The notes under the pieces: model-generated | The model's input: only the letters and a program-made list of their open reading frames with translations | Databases searched by the model: none | What the model was told of the DNA's origin: nothing | In this document: positions 1 through 11,054 of the stretch, piece after piece | How the letters are laid out: each line of letters opens with the position of its first letter | Numbering within the stretch: position 1 is the first letter of the stretch | NCBI GenBank assembly: GCA_009760855.2 | Contig: WPIO01000005.1 | Location: 2,593,501-2,657,500, forward strand | Direction of reading: 5' to 3' | DNA length: 64,000 nt | From: Cristatella mucedo | Lineage: Eukaryota; Bryozoa; Phylactolaemata; Cristatellidae | Position numbers and translations under genes: made by a program

Positions 1-55
1 CTACTGGCATGTGCAATCAGGCGATTACAGCTGGTGCAAAAATCAATAGCCGGAT
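1..55 (+). repeat. LINE family B fragment
   Basis: The first 55 bases match the part of LINE B that encodes the C-terminal reverse-transcriptase region (compare 5,212-5,266 and 39,583-39,635): the shared core is GTGCAATCAGGCGATTACAG followed by CTGGTGCAAAA. It is cut off by the window edge and loses similarity after about base 55. Confidence 0.7.
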
Positions 56-2152
56 GGAAGCTCCGTGTAGTTCCGTTGGTAAACCCGACACAAGGCTTGC
101 AAAGCCAGAATTCATGATTCAGTTCGAAAGAACAGAGATGGCTGCTGGTAATATGATGAATGCTATGGTTAGTGCGATGCAGATTTCAACTCCGCGGCTG
201 TCGAATATGCAGCTCCACTTATAAGATGTGATTCTACTGAGGTAATCTCGCTCTTTGCTGTTGATGGGCTTCACTAACGTCAGTTGGTATGCAAGCACTC
301 GCATGTGTTGCTGCAACAAATACGATTCCTGAACCATGCTTTGAGGCTCCAGGACCAGACGCTTTTGTCATGGGTCCGCACGGACTTGCTCTTTCACGTA
401 AGTTGTGTTTGTGATAAAGGACTTAGGTTCAGAAGTAGCAAACGGGAGTGGATAGGCAGAGTAAAGGAGGTATGACTGAAAAACGTAGAACCACTGCTCG
501 CTGATTTAATCGGACTGGTAAGTGAATGTATGTCGGTAGATATACCAGAGTTAATAACTTAAGAAATACAATTGCTGAATATAAAGTAAACACAGGCTAT
601 GCAGCTTGTTGGCACCGATGATTCAATGGGTTTATTTGGTGCAGAATTCTTTTTTTTTCTGACGGGGCTAGAAACTCAGCTAGAGCATTATTAATTTTCG
701 TAGCGCATTTTTTCTTAGTTGAATTCAATAAGTGTATATTAAAAAAAGGACTACATTGTTTTTCTAAATGAGGATCAAATTTTAGTCAGTAAGGAGGGAA
801 TTTGTGTTAGACAAGCTGAACGATGCCTGTCATAGGAAGTATTGTCGGCGCTATCACGACTATCCAAAATAACAGCTTTAATTTCCGTCTAGTGTAGTGC
901 CAGAGGCTTACAAGTGAGGCCAAAGGTAAATAACTTCCAGGAACCTTAAAGAATCGTCGTTGAACTTTCTGAAAAGTGTACACTTGAAATATTAGTTGTG
1001 AATTAACCGTGAGAGGGACGTTTTTCTTAGCAGAGTTTGAAGAGAAGCCGTTGACCCCGTGCAATGTCCTTGAAGGTCGAGGTTTAGCTCTCCACCAAAA
1101 TTCCGGCAACAACATTAGTGCCACTGCATGACTAAAGACGCAACATGTGGAAATACATGGGCAGGTATTCGCAATGCTGCCTACATTTAAATTAAAGCTC
1201 GGCCTCTGATGGTGAGCTCCAGGCGATGTATTTAGTGAACACTTTCTCCACACGTTGTCTCAAAACTTGACATGTATCAGACTGCCGGTGGCAGAATTTG
1301 CAGGTCAACTTGAGAAGACCGTCCCAAAGCATTCGCAATTATCCAGACAGCTCTCCGTTTTTCGTGAAGGCCAATGCTGCGAAGGTGTGGTGTGCCTGTC
1401 TTATATACGAACACATACCTAGTCAAATTGACTTAAAAAAACATCGTCTACTAATCGAATACACCTCTCACAATCAGCACCGCTAGGATGCAAGAAATGC
1501 TGGCTGAGCGACTCATTTCGACATTTCACACACGCTGTGGCATCTCAGCAGCAGAGGCTTCTCCGTCTTCGGTGCTCACCAGAGCAATCTCTCTAGAGCT
1601 CGGCCGTCCTAGAATGGGTGACACCAGGGAAGACGACACCGTAGCAACAGCCTACAGGCGTATTCGAAGAGCAGCGAGCCTCGATGCGAGATTTGTAAGA
1701 AGGGAAATTTTATGTTAAACGAGGGAGCTTTGCCGTCCTGGTCTACTCGGTGCGAGTTACCAGTGAGGAGGATTTACCCTAAGCGAGCACCGATCTCAGG
1801 ATGTAACCCAAGCAAGTACCGCGAGCAGTAACTGCAATAGAAATCGCAGTAATCGATTAGCTTTCGCCGCCCACGAGAGAAAAAAAGGAGCTCGGAGCCG
1901 CGTGCTGAGGCGGAAGCTGCATCTGCGACTGCAAGCTGAGGTGACTGCCTTGCCGACTGATTAAACTGATGGGCTTCGTCGGGCTCATTAGCCGGAATGA
2001 GCCGGGCACAGCCCCGCCTAAGCCGTGCGAGAGCCATCGGCCGAGCTGGCTTTGCGTCAAGGCAGTGGCCCCACTAAGACTGGCTCACCACTCTCAAACA
2101 TCGTGGAGACTCGCGGGCAAGGACCAGGGCACTGGGTTCGGCGGGCCGTTAC
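56..2152. other. No recognisable gene
   Basis: I see no conserved domain here. A 148-codon open frame on the minus strand (807-1253) has no family motif I recognise and may be chance. The stretch 1,480-2,150 is richer in GC than its surroundings and lies just downstream of the minus-strand transporter exon at 2,153-2,321, so it may contain that gene's last exon, but I could not identify it. Confidence 0.4.
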
Positions 2153-2321
2153 CATAGTAAGCGCCAGGCCGGCGAAGCATGTGGCCGTCCAGGCGAATCC
2201 GATTTTCTCGGTCAGGTAGCCCCCAGCTGACGGTCCGACGAACGCCCCGAGTGCAGAGCCGGAGCACAGCAGGCCGCCGACCATGCCGTACGTTTGCACG
2301 TTGTCCGGGTGGCCGTTCTTT
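2153..2321 (-). CDS. SLC18B1-like MFS transporter, late exon (gene 2)
   Basis: A 169-nt exon read on the minus strand. It is preceded by a TTTTTCTAG acceptor and followed by a GTAACG donor; one base then 56 codons, no stop. The peptide includes TYGMVGGLL, GSALGAFVGPSAGGYL and EKIGFAWTATCFAGLAL. These are the conserved helix 10-11 motifs of SLC18B1 proton-coupled polyamine/amine antiporters (G-x-V-x-G and GA-F-x-GP-x-x-GG, then an aromatic-rich G-F-x-W). Length and phase are identical to the gene 1 exon at 30,073-30,241, but the DNA is clearly more GC-rich at third positions. It is probably part of the paralogue starting at 15.4 kb. An alternative is a mutually exclusive spare exon of gene 1. 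Middle exons for this copy were not found. Confidence 0.75.
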
Positions 2322-3107
2322 CTAGAAAAATTAGATCTGGCTTCAAAGATAGGATCGTAAGCCCTTGTGACTTCGGGACTGAGATAAGATCTAGGGCTGC
2401 AATGCAACTCTTGCATCGCCTTGAGTCGCATGAGATCGGTGAAGAGCCAACTTCCGTAGGCGGAGATTATTACGAATGGTGGAGCTCGAAGCCAGCTCAG
2501 TTTTTACGGCAAGCTTAGTGTGGCTAATCAGTTTGTCATAGCATAGCTCTGGACCTCAAAAGTTATAATGAAAAGGGGCTTGGATCCGGAAATCTGGGCC
2601 ACGAGCCGAGGGAAGTACATAAAATAGCCGTCACCTTTGTTTGTTGCTTGCTGAGAATTCGGCTTGCACCTTGGGCGGAAAAGGCGACAGGTATGAACCA
2701 GTGTTCTACACAAGTTACGCATTACCGTTGGTCAGTGAGAGCGAGGGCAAGGCCCTCGAGTAATTGACCGGCTAGCCACTTCTGTGTCAAGTAAATACTA
2801 AGGAGGTGGTACAAAGGTCTCGCGAAGTGACCTCAGTCATTCACAGAAGTACGGCTCGTGCACTTCGGCTCCCGAGTGATGGTCGGGAACGACAGACAAG
2901 TGAGTCATAGCATAGTGTGGCAGCTCTCCAAGGACAGAATGCTTACTGAACCAGATGTTCCAGTCTCCCATAGTTGAGGGCTCACTTCTACCGATATTGC
3001 TTGACAGAATCAGTGTTCATTCGTTCAAGCTGCAAGCGCTCTAACTTGCAAGCTAAACCTCTTTTACCTCGGAGTAAACCTTTCTATTTTCAGTTATATC
3101 ACTACGT
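2322..3107. other. Intron or intergenic, nothing recognised
   Basis: Upstream (in transcription direction) of the 2.15 kb exon. Open frames here are short and match no family I know. It probably belongs to an intron of gene 2. Confidence 0.4.
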
Positions 3108-3250
3108 GCAGTGGGCCTCTGGGTCTTCGCCGGGGGGGGGGCGAGTTGAGAGCCAGCTCCTTACGACCCAGGTCGTGGGTTCGAGCCCTGCAGTGGGCGA
3201 TCCTTCATTGCTCGCTGCAAGCGAATGAGGCTGCTGAATCAGCTAAGCCT
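3108..3250 (+). repeat. SINE S1 copy (tRNA-derived)
   Basis: Contains the box B motif GGTTCGAGCCC after CAGGTCGTG, then the S1 body (GGGCGATCCTTCATTGC, GAATGAGGCTGCTGAATCAG). The 5' half is damaged by a run of ten G. Same order as the copies at 13.3, 14.1, 37.3 and 63.4 kb. Confidence 0.7.
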
Positions 3251-3412
3251 GTGCGACGTAATTGGATAATGACGAGCCGCTGGAAAAATCAAGCAAGAAA
3301 GAACATGTCATTAAGGGAAGCAGTGGTGCGAAGGTATTTTGTCGTTTTCTTAAGCATCAGCGATAAGCTTTTAAGAATGTCAATGGTCACGTCCAGTTAC
3401 ACTAGATGCAAT

Positions 3413-3545
3413 AATAATAATAATAATAAATAATTCATTTGTATAGCGCCCCAAGAGAACTTAATCTCTATTCAGGTGCTTCACAATTGCCTCAGGGCTC
3501 GAGCCCACGACCTCAGCTAGGCCTTGGTTGGGACGCAATAGGTTT
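3413..3545 (-). repeat. SINE S2 copy with LINE B-like tail
   Basis: Read on the minus strand it has a tRNA-like head with box B-like GGGCTCGAGCCC, then AAGCACCTGAATAGAGATTA, AGTTCTCTTGGGGCGCTATA and an ATT-rich tail at 3,410-3,433. That 3' end closely resembles the end of LINE B. Confidence 0.6.
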
Positions 3546-3554
3546 TCCGATTTA

Positions 3555-3700
3555 CCAGCCTCATTTGCACAGCGGCAGAAGAGCTTTAACGGCTGTTATC
3601 GCCGCTTGCAGTGGGCAATCAAATTCACGACTTCGGTCACGAAGAGCGGGCACTTTATCTCCTCGGCTAAGAACCAGGGGCCAAAGTAGTTCTCTTGATG
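3555..3700 (-). repeat. SINE S1 fragment next to S2
   Basis: Reverse-complement S1 body: CAGCGGCAGAAGAGCTTTAA then GCTTGCAGTGGGCAAT on the plus strand. It directly abuts the S2 copy in the same orientation, so the two form a composite. Confidence 0.5.
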
Positions 3701-5171
3701 CCTCCATAAGTTAAATCCCTTCATTTTTTTCTCTATCACACATGCGTGAACAACCTCCTATTGGGCATTCACATCACACCGTACCCCCCTCCTATGACTC
3801 AATGCCCTGTGGATAACGTCATTTATTAGGACTTTCAGGATTTGCTGCAACAGCAGCGTTGCTAACGGCTACATCGTGGCAAGTTCTATTGGAAATGAGT
3901 GCTTAATAGCTTCGCGGGCTATCGGTTAAGACTTTCGGTCATGATCAACGTATAGTCTCGTTCGCAAACTATATCTGTTGCACACTCTTTTTACCCTCAG
4001 TTGAAGACCTGGGGCGTGTTCTGAAAAAATGCTTGTTTTGTAAAGTGCAGCACCTCATCAAAGTTGAGTGTGCCTAACTTGAAATAATTGGTGCAGCTAA
4101 CAGGTCTTATACCAAGCAGTGCTGTCCAGGATACATTCAAATGCAACGTGTTACTTACATTGCTGCATTTAGTGTAAGCTGATAGGGTGGCAGCCATGTA
4201 CTAACGATACCAACTTCCAGTAAGGCTACGGATAATACAAGCAGCCAGGTAGACCTATAACAAAGAAAACAACTTGAGAAACAGGGAAGATGTTAGACAC
4301 GGCAATCATTAGTCAATATTTCTGTGGAAAAATCATTAATTAAATTATCGTGGGTATTTTAGATTAGTCGATTGTGGGAATCATGCAAGCCTACTTGCTT
4401 TGAAATAAATGGAAAGACTGGACTTGGCCCGAGTGTGAGAAGGCTCACAGTACCAACAGCACATCCAGTAGATATAATCAGTTTCAACTTGTCGCCCCCA
4501 CTGGAAATTATAAATTACTTTGAACAATTTTGAGGTCCGCAGGGTGCACATGGCTATAACATACAAGAGCCAACAAGTCAGAACGTTTCGCGTGGTAGAA
4601 TACATTGACGTGTAGCTGAAGCAAGTTGGATGTAGGACATGTTAAACTGGGTCACTTCGAACGTAGCTGCTTGCTCTTCCAGAGCGGCTGTGAACAATTT
4701 AACAATTTCATCATTGGCAGGTGTAATTCTATACTGTATTTACCAAAACTCTGCAGCAAATTTTCCAAGTCTTACCTTTTTGTCTTGCCGGCCACGAATA
4801 TCACTCGTACTAAGCGATTATTCAGAAACGACAGTCGAATCGTTATAATATAAGCCTGAGCAAGTTTTGATTGTAATTAATTAGAACTCCAGTTAACGTT
4901 GATAAAGACCCAACAAGTCACAGCGTTTATAAATACAGCTGTTTATAAGCAGTTATGAACCTCCACCTTAAAGAGGAGAGTTGTCGTCGCTCTGCTTCCG
5001 CATTAACGCTTATCGGTAGCCTATCGATAGCCACCTAGCTTCTATCCTCTGGCAAACCAGGCTAACCAGGTTAACGTGGGAATGCGTGGCGACAGTGGTC
5101 GCGCCGCTCTGGCTCCTGCCGTGGTCGTCCCGAGACAAACGGTCCACGCCCGATTTGGCTCGCTCAGTATT
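3701..5171. other. No gene seen; small GC-rich patch at the end
   Basis: AT-rich sequence without recognisable domains. Bases 5,070-5,165 are clearly GC-rich, with several CpG, and sit against the 5' end of LINE B copy B1. They may be part of that element's upstream region or an unrelated remnant. Confidence 0.35.
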
Positions 5172-5870
5172 TAATCCCGTCTCGATTTCTGTAACTCACT
5201 GCTTGCTGGCCTACCGGCGTGTGCAATCAGGCTCTTACAGCTGGTGCAAAACTCTGCAGCTAGGCTTGTCTGTCGTGAGCGTCACCGTCGCCATATCACA
5301 CCACTTCTCGCCGACCTGCACTGGCTTCCAGTCAAGCAACGGATCGAAGTCAAGGTTTCGTCGCTCACTTTTAGGTCACTTCATTCTTTGGCTCCAGTCA
5401 ATGTCTCAGATCTACTCCCCTACCAGGCCAAGCATCGCACCACCCGCTTTTTGGAATCCAACAGCCTCCAAATACCACGTACAAACCTCAAATCCTTTGG
5501 AGACCGTGCATTTAGTTCGTATGCTCCAAAAGCCTGGAACTCCCTCCCGACCTGCGTCAGAACATCCCCAGACTTGACCACATTTAAAAAGAACTTGAAA
5601 ACACACCTATTTAGGACAGCACTTTGAGGGTGCATGTGATTTGTCCTTCATGTGCTTATGCGATCTGACGTTGTGCATGCTGCCACTAAACACGTTTGCA
5701 TGCTTACTCTGTGCATGTCACCGCTAACCATGTTTTTCATGTTGTTCATCAAGCATGATATTACTCACCCTTCAATCGCGTTTCCCTTTGCGGCAAATTT
5801 AAAGCGCCTAGAAAGAGATTGAGTTCTCTGAGGGCACTTTATCAAGTGATTATTATTATCATTATAATTA
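5172..5870 (+). mobile_element. LINE family B, 3' end copy B1
   Basis: 5'-truncated non-LTR retrotransposon of the L2/CR1 superclade. The open frame at 5,244-5,627 encodes the region after the reverse-transcriptase fingers and palm: QNSAARLVCRERHRRHITPL, LADLHWLPVKQRIEVK and AWNSLPTCVRTSPDLTTFKK, all standard for L2/CR1 C-termini. It ends with LKTHLFRTAL and a TGA stop. The 3' UTR then runs to AAAGCGCCTAGAAAGAGATT, GAGTTCTCTGAGGGCACTTT and an ATT-rich tail. It has no polymerase catalytic core, so it is dead. It is the least decayed C-terminus of family B here. Confidence 0.85.
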
Positions 5871-8800
5871 TTTAACGAATAAGCTAAGCTTGCCGATAAA
5901 TAATGGGTATGCGAATTTACTTATGAGGTAAAAAAGCAAAACTGAGAAATATTTTATTCGCAAAAGGAATTCTAGAAAAAGTACATCACACATGCAACTA
6001 AGTAATCTACGTATCTCAAGCTTTGTGATAAGTGATTTAAAGAAGCCTTTTTGTGTAAGTAGTTTCATCTTCATTTGAGGCAACATCATTTGATTCACTT
6101 TCCATAACACGCTCCCAGTCTTTGGGATTGTGATGGCTAATGACAAACTTTAATAGGAGCAATTCAACTTAACAAGGCAATGCCACTTATAGGATACCCT
6201 TACTGCTAATGGTAATGTGACTAGCACCTTAAGTACTAGCTGAAAAAACTTATCAAGGTGAGTTAAATTTCGGGCGTTTCTTAAGGGGAGCAGCAACGAT
6301 GAACACGGACTGGCAGCACACGTGGATCTCAATGACAGAACAAAGCGAGAAAGAGAGGGAGATTGCGGAAGAGAATGTTTAGCTTGCCATCTTGCGGCGT
6401 GACGGAGGGTAGCAGGACATTCTCGCTTCAATTAGTTGAGATTTCCTTCAAGATACCTTTGCTTTTTAAGCAGATAACAATTAAATAGCCGAATATATCC
6501 TGTGTATTGTAAAATAAGAATTGATAAAAATGATTCAAAAGCTTTAAAAACTAATATTACGCTATAGATCTTCTATAAGCTGACCGCTCCGATTAACCAG
6601 AAGCACGAGCTCACGATTACCGATACGTGGCGATACCGAACATGTTTTATGACACTAAGCCGTCCATGGAAAAGCCACCAAAGCAGCGGCAACTAACGGA
6701 GCGGCATGCGATTCAAACAACATTACCCATGCAAATCCACCAAGTGGCACCCTCTAGTGGACTCTTCGAGCAACTGGTCAGTCTAAAACAAAGAGGAGGC
6801 GGCCGTAAACGGGCTAGGCAATACTAATCTCACTGAAATAGTGCTTGCAGCTCTAGTAGCTAAAGTGCACGCTCATATAACAGTGAAAGAATTGCGAGAG
6901 ATAAGTAAGTTTTGGCTAGCTATAATTTAACAATCTTCGTACTGCAACCTTCGGATCAGCCGCCTGCAGTAATTCTATGGCGTGAACATTAAAAAATCGG
7001 TTGAACATGGCATTAGGCAGCTGAGCCGATTGAACCCAGTAGGGGGTGGTAAGGTCTGATCGTCTGCCAAACAGCTGACCCAGTTCCGTCAAGATACCGA
7101 TATCTGTTTTCGATCCTAATGGCCCCGTGTGGCGCTGGTAGCTTAAATTGTTGAACTAAACAAAAGATGGGTCTTTGGAACTGATAAACCAGCTTCAAGC
7201 AGAGTTCAAAGCATTTTTTGCGTTGCCAAACTGTTTGCTTGAAATGATATATTTGCGCCAGGAGTCGAATTATTGAACACAATCTAACCTTACTCTGGTA
7301 ATGCTATTTCCGGATGCTAGACTTGTAAAAGTAAGAATTTATTTGTAATCACGTTGACTAAGCGAGCCCTAAAAATTAGTGAGCTAAGGCGCTCGAGAGC
7401 CTGCGGCTGATTTATTCTCACATTTTTGGGAATTAAATAGCATCAAAATTTGAAAATGTATCCCACTTGGCGTTTATTTACCGTGTTTTAACGATCATAG
7501 GCAGCACAAAAAACGGATAGCCTTGCCCACTGGTTGCAGAGAAACTAAATTCAGTACGTTCACTTTCCAAAGATTCCTACTAATGCATTTAGGGCTATTA
7601 GTTATCCCATTGCTGTGGGGAATTTCATCTTGAGAATACGGCAAGCTATCGGTGAATCGCTTGGTTTGGAGCAGCTTGGCGCACAATCATTGCTGACAGG
7701 AAAACGAACGTCGTTTTTTGCGATATTGAGATATGACATTCAAAGGTGAGCAGGATATGGAGCGAATTTGCGGCCACGAGCTTTTAGTTGTTCACACTCG
7801 TATTTTCTTAGTAAGGCTGACAAGTTTTACCAAATGATCATGCCTGGATGTAAACTGCCACAATCACTCCTACGTTTTTTGAGTTCGAATATCAGGCTTC
7901 TTGAAGATTCGCATACAATTTTCCGGGTAGAATTTAAGACTGTTAGAATTGAACACTTTAAAATCTGCACGTGGAGGGATTTTTAATATTTACGTATATC
8001 TACATATATATTTAACAGCTTTATTCAAATTTTTCTCTAAATGTCGATGCGATTTTATTTGACTAAGGACAAGGTTGATAAAGAAGAAAGCTTAGGACAC
8101 CTCACCGTATGCTTCTTCACTAGGCACTGCAAACCTTTCGCTTGGTCAGACGAAAAATCCTAATAATTCTTGAGGACCGCACGAATACGCATCCGGATCG
8201 CCGCGCTGCTCACGAGTTCAAATATTCTGAAATAACCAATGCTAAATTGACAGCCGGTTAATATATCGCATGCAATTTAGTTTAATATGTTTGTGTGTGG
8301 TACTATTTAGCTGACTCGGATGCTGACGAGACCATTGTCAGGCTTATTAGAAGATTCACAACGTTGATTTATTTAAATTTGTGCAAGGATTAACAAATCA
8401 TGGCTCATTATTAAGATTAGCGTAAAATGGTCTTAGACGGCATTTACAAAGTAATCACTTTCCTAGCATTTTAACTTGTCATCTGACCAGTGATACAATT
8501 TACAATTTCGATAAGCATAAGCACTAATCCTGTATACGGCTCAAATACTAAGAGAAGCAGATACATTTTCAATTGACTTAAACTGTTTCCAATCGGAAGA
8601 TTTCTTGACCTCAATATCGTGTGAGTTCAAGGACATGGGATATCTGAAGGCACGTTCTCAATCAGATTTGAGGCGCGTTAAAGGTACAGCACAGCGACTT
8701 CAGTCAGAGGGGCTGACAGAGCAGTTCGATGCTAGAATATAAAGTATCAATGATACGAAATCATACTATTTATAGTTCCTTATCTGTATGTAAACATAAG

Positions 8801-9199
8801 ACAACTCAATAGTTATTCAAATGCTTACTAAATCACTACAAATGAATCGATACCTAAGCGCTAGCGACACGAACGGAATTAAGTATCCAGCAGCAACCAA
8901 ATATTATACTGGGGCTAGCAAGCTAAAGCAAACATGACGACACTCATTGCCTAGGATGACTACGATCTCTAGCTTGTACGATTACTGAATCAGATACATA
9001 ACTTAACATAACATTTCATAACATATAAATAATAGCAGGCCGATCACACACAAGCAACAAAAGACTACTTCACCAGGGCAAACGGAAAGCTGTCCGGAAC
9101 AGATGCGCTTTCGATGAGACTTGAAAGACGCTAGTTCGTTACAAGCCGTGTCTATAGACAGAAGCTCCATGCTTTCCAGGCACACGAACTAAAGGCACT
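5871..9199. other. AT-rich stretch, no gene recognised
   Basis: Only short open frames without family motifs. The small open frames on the minus strand at 6,150-6,431 and 7,013-7,282 and on the plus strand at 6,627-6,827 look like chance. If gene 2 runs from 15.4 to 2.2 kb on the minus strand, this would be intronic. Confidence 0.4.
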
Positions 9200-9850
9200 A
9201 TTACCAAGTAAGTCTTTCAATTTAGTGCGAGGGGCAGCGAGTGAACTAGTTGCTGAGGAGCAGGTGCTGGGAGAGCACATTGAAGGAGCAACAAGGTCGG
9301 ATAGGTAGGCTGGTGCAAGCTATTGGAGGAGCTTGTAAGCCAGGCTGACGATCTTAAAATCTATTTGATGCTCAATAGAAAGCCTATACAGCTCAAATAC
9401 TAGTGGGGTAATGTGACAGCTATGCCTTTGATGGCAGACCAGACGAGCCATTGAGGTTCGCAGCAGTTGCAGTAGGCTGGAGCAAGAGAATGTAGGGACA
9501 CAAGTGAGTGATGGAAATGTTAACTCAAAACACATCATATTGGACGGCTACTGAATGTCTGTGAGAAGTGGTGTACCGCAGCAGCTGCGAATCGCAACTG
9601 CCATTTTAGCTGTCGTGAACATCGCAACTTCACCGCAACTTGCTAGGTTCACGACAGACGAATCTACTAGTGTTTTTACGAACCAGCTATCGGCATGTTA
9701 TCGCAAGGGCAGGAAAACCTACACGTAGCAAGTTACAGAAGTACAGACGAGATTTCAGATATGCAAAGACTACCTCAGATACGGTATCATTATCTAAGCA
9801 GGCCAAATTGCCAATGATACATTATTGAAAGTAAACAGACTTTCCGAGGA
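9200..9850 (-). mobile_element. LINE family B, decayed copy B7
   Basis: On the minus strand, 9,320-9,538 still reads MARLVCHQRHSCHITPLVFE, the RT C-terminal motif of LINE B. Bases 9,600-9,850 correspond to the upstream part, with the same order as 39,460-39,660 reversed (GTTCACGACAGACGAATCTA, AGTACAGACGAGATTTCAGA). Several frameshifts and an internal duplication of the CGTGAAC segment mark it as old. Confidence 0.65.
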
Positions 9851-10677
9851 GTGGTAATGGTCAACTAGTGTGAGGTCACGTTTAAAAAGAATATAAAGAT
9901 ACCGGACCGAGGCCACAAATGATAAGCTGGTTGAAACTATTTTGAGGGTTAGGCTTTTGAGTTACTGGGAGAAACAAAATTTTGCCAAAGCCATTAAGTT
10001 GCTTTTATAACTATTTCTTTCGAGAAAGTCTGTAGCTCTATTCAAGTTCGAAAGTCAGCATAAAAAACTCTAAGAAGCATTTAAGAGGTGGAAGGCAGGG
10101 GAATAAAAGCTTCGGATCAACTTTGAGTCATCGGAATGAGAATGAAAGACACACTGGAGATTTCATAATTTATTAAATACACCCAGAGGCGATAATTAAA
10201 GCCAAAGAGAATAATTTCTAAACCTAAGCAAGGCCAAAATCCTTCAAACGTCCGAGTCTTAGGTGGGGCTTGCAAAAATGGGCGCTAGCTTTGCTGAAAT
10301 TAGGTTGTGAGTTACGGACAATAATTTGAAAATTTAAATCAGGTTATGGAAATGAACCTTTCTAACAGGCACCATTTCAACCGTAGCTGGGAAATATAAA
10401 TTTGAGCTGCAATGTATAAATGTGGAAATAGTAACAGTAATTAATTTATTTCATCTTCAATAGTATGACTAGCATAGATATTTCTATGGAGCTGGGTCAT
10501 GCCAACTCTGCGAGTATACATCAATACCTTGACTTTAGAGTTCCAATCATTTGGTACACCTTTGAGTGTACATGAGGAGGTAAACGTGTAGTACTGGTTC
10601 ATTAGCGTATGAGCTTGCTTTTACGCTAATGATCCAATATAAACGTAGCAGTATAAACATAATATATATTATTTTTT
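9851..10677. other. No gene seen; small hairpin
   Basis: AT-rich. A perfect 10-bp inverted repeat, CATTAGCGTA at 10,600-10,609 and TACGCTAATG at 10,622-10,631, could form a hairpin with a 12-base loop. Its function is unknown. Confidence 0.4.
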
Positions 10678-10803
10678 TCAAGCATGATTTTACTTACTAT
10701 TCTATTGCCTATCACTTTGCAGCAAATGTAAAGCGCCTATAAAGAGATTAAGTTCTCTGAGGGCGTTTTATCAAGTGCAATATTATTATTATTATTATTA
10801 TTA
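10678..10803 (+). repeat. LINE family B 3' tail, copy B8
   Basis: TCAAGCATGATTTTACTTAC, then GTAAAGCGCCTATAAAGAGA, TTAAGTTCTCTGAGGGCGTT, TTATCAAGTGC and (ATT)n. This is the characteristic 3' end of LINE B without coding sequence. Confidence 0.8.
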
Positions 10804-11054
10804 GGCAATTATTACTTGGTTGTTCAAAGGCCAAATAAATCCCCAACAATTATTTAAGATATAATACTCACTTGGCAAGTTTATCTCTATTCGTGGCTAT
10901 TCTCCACGTTTAGCCATGCTCGCAACTCATTGCTTTGGGATATACCTATATATATTATAGTAGCCCCAGCTTGCTCATAGAAATCATCAGGACCTTATAT
11001 AGTGTGCCGTGAATTACCTGACAAGTATGGTCTAAATAGCTTGAAAATTAAACT

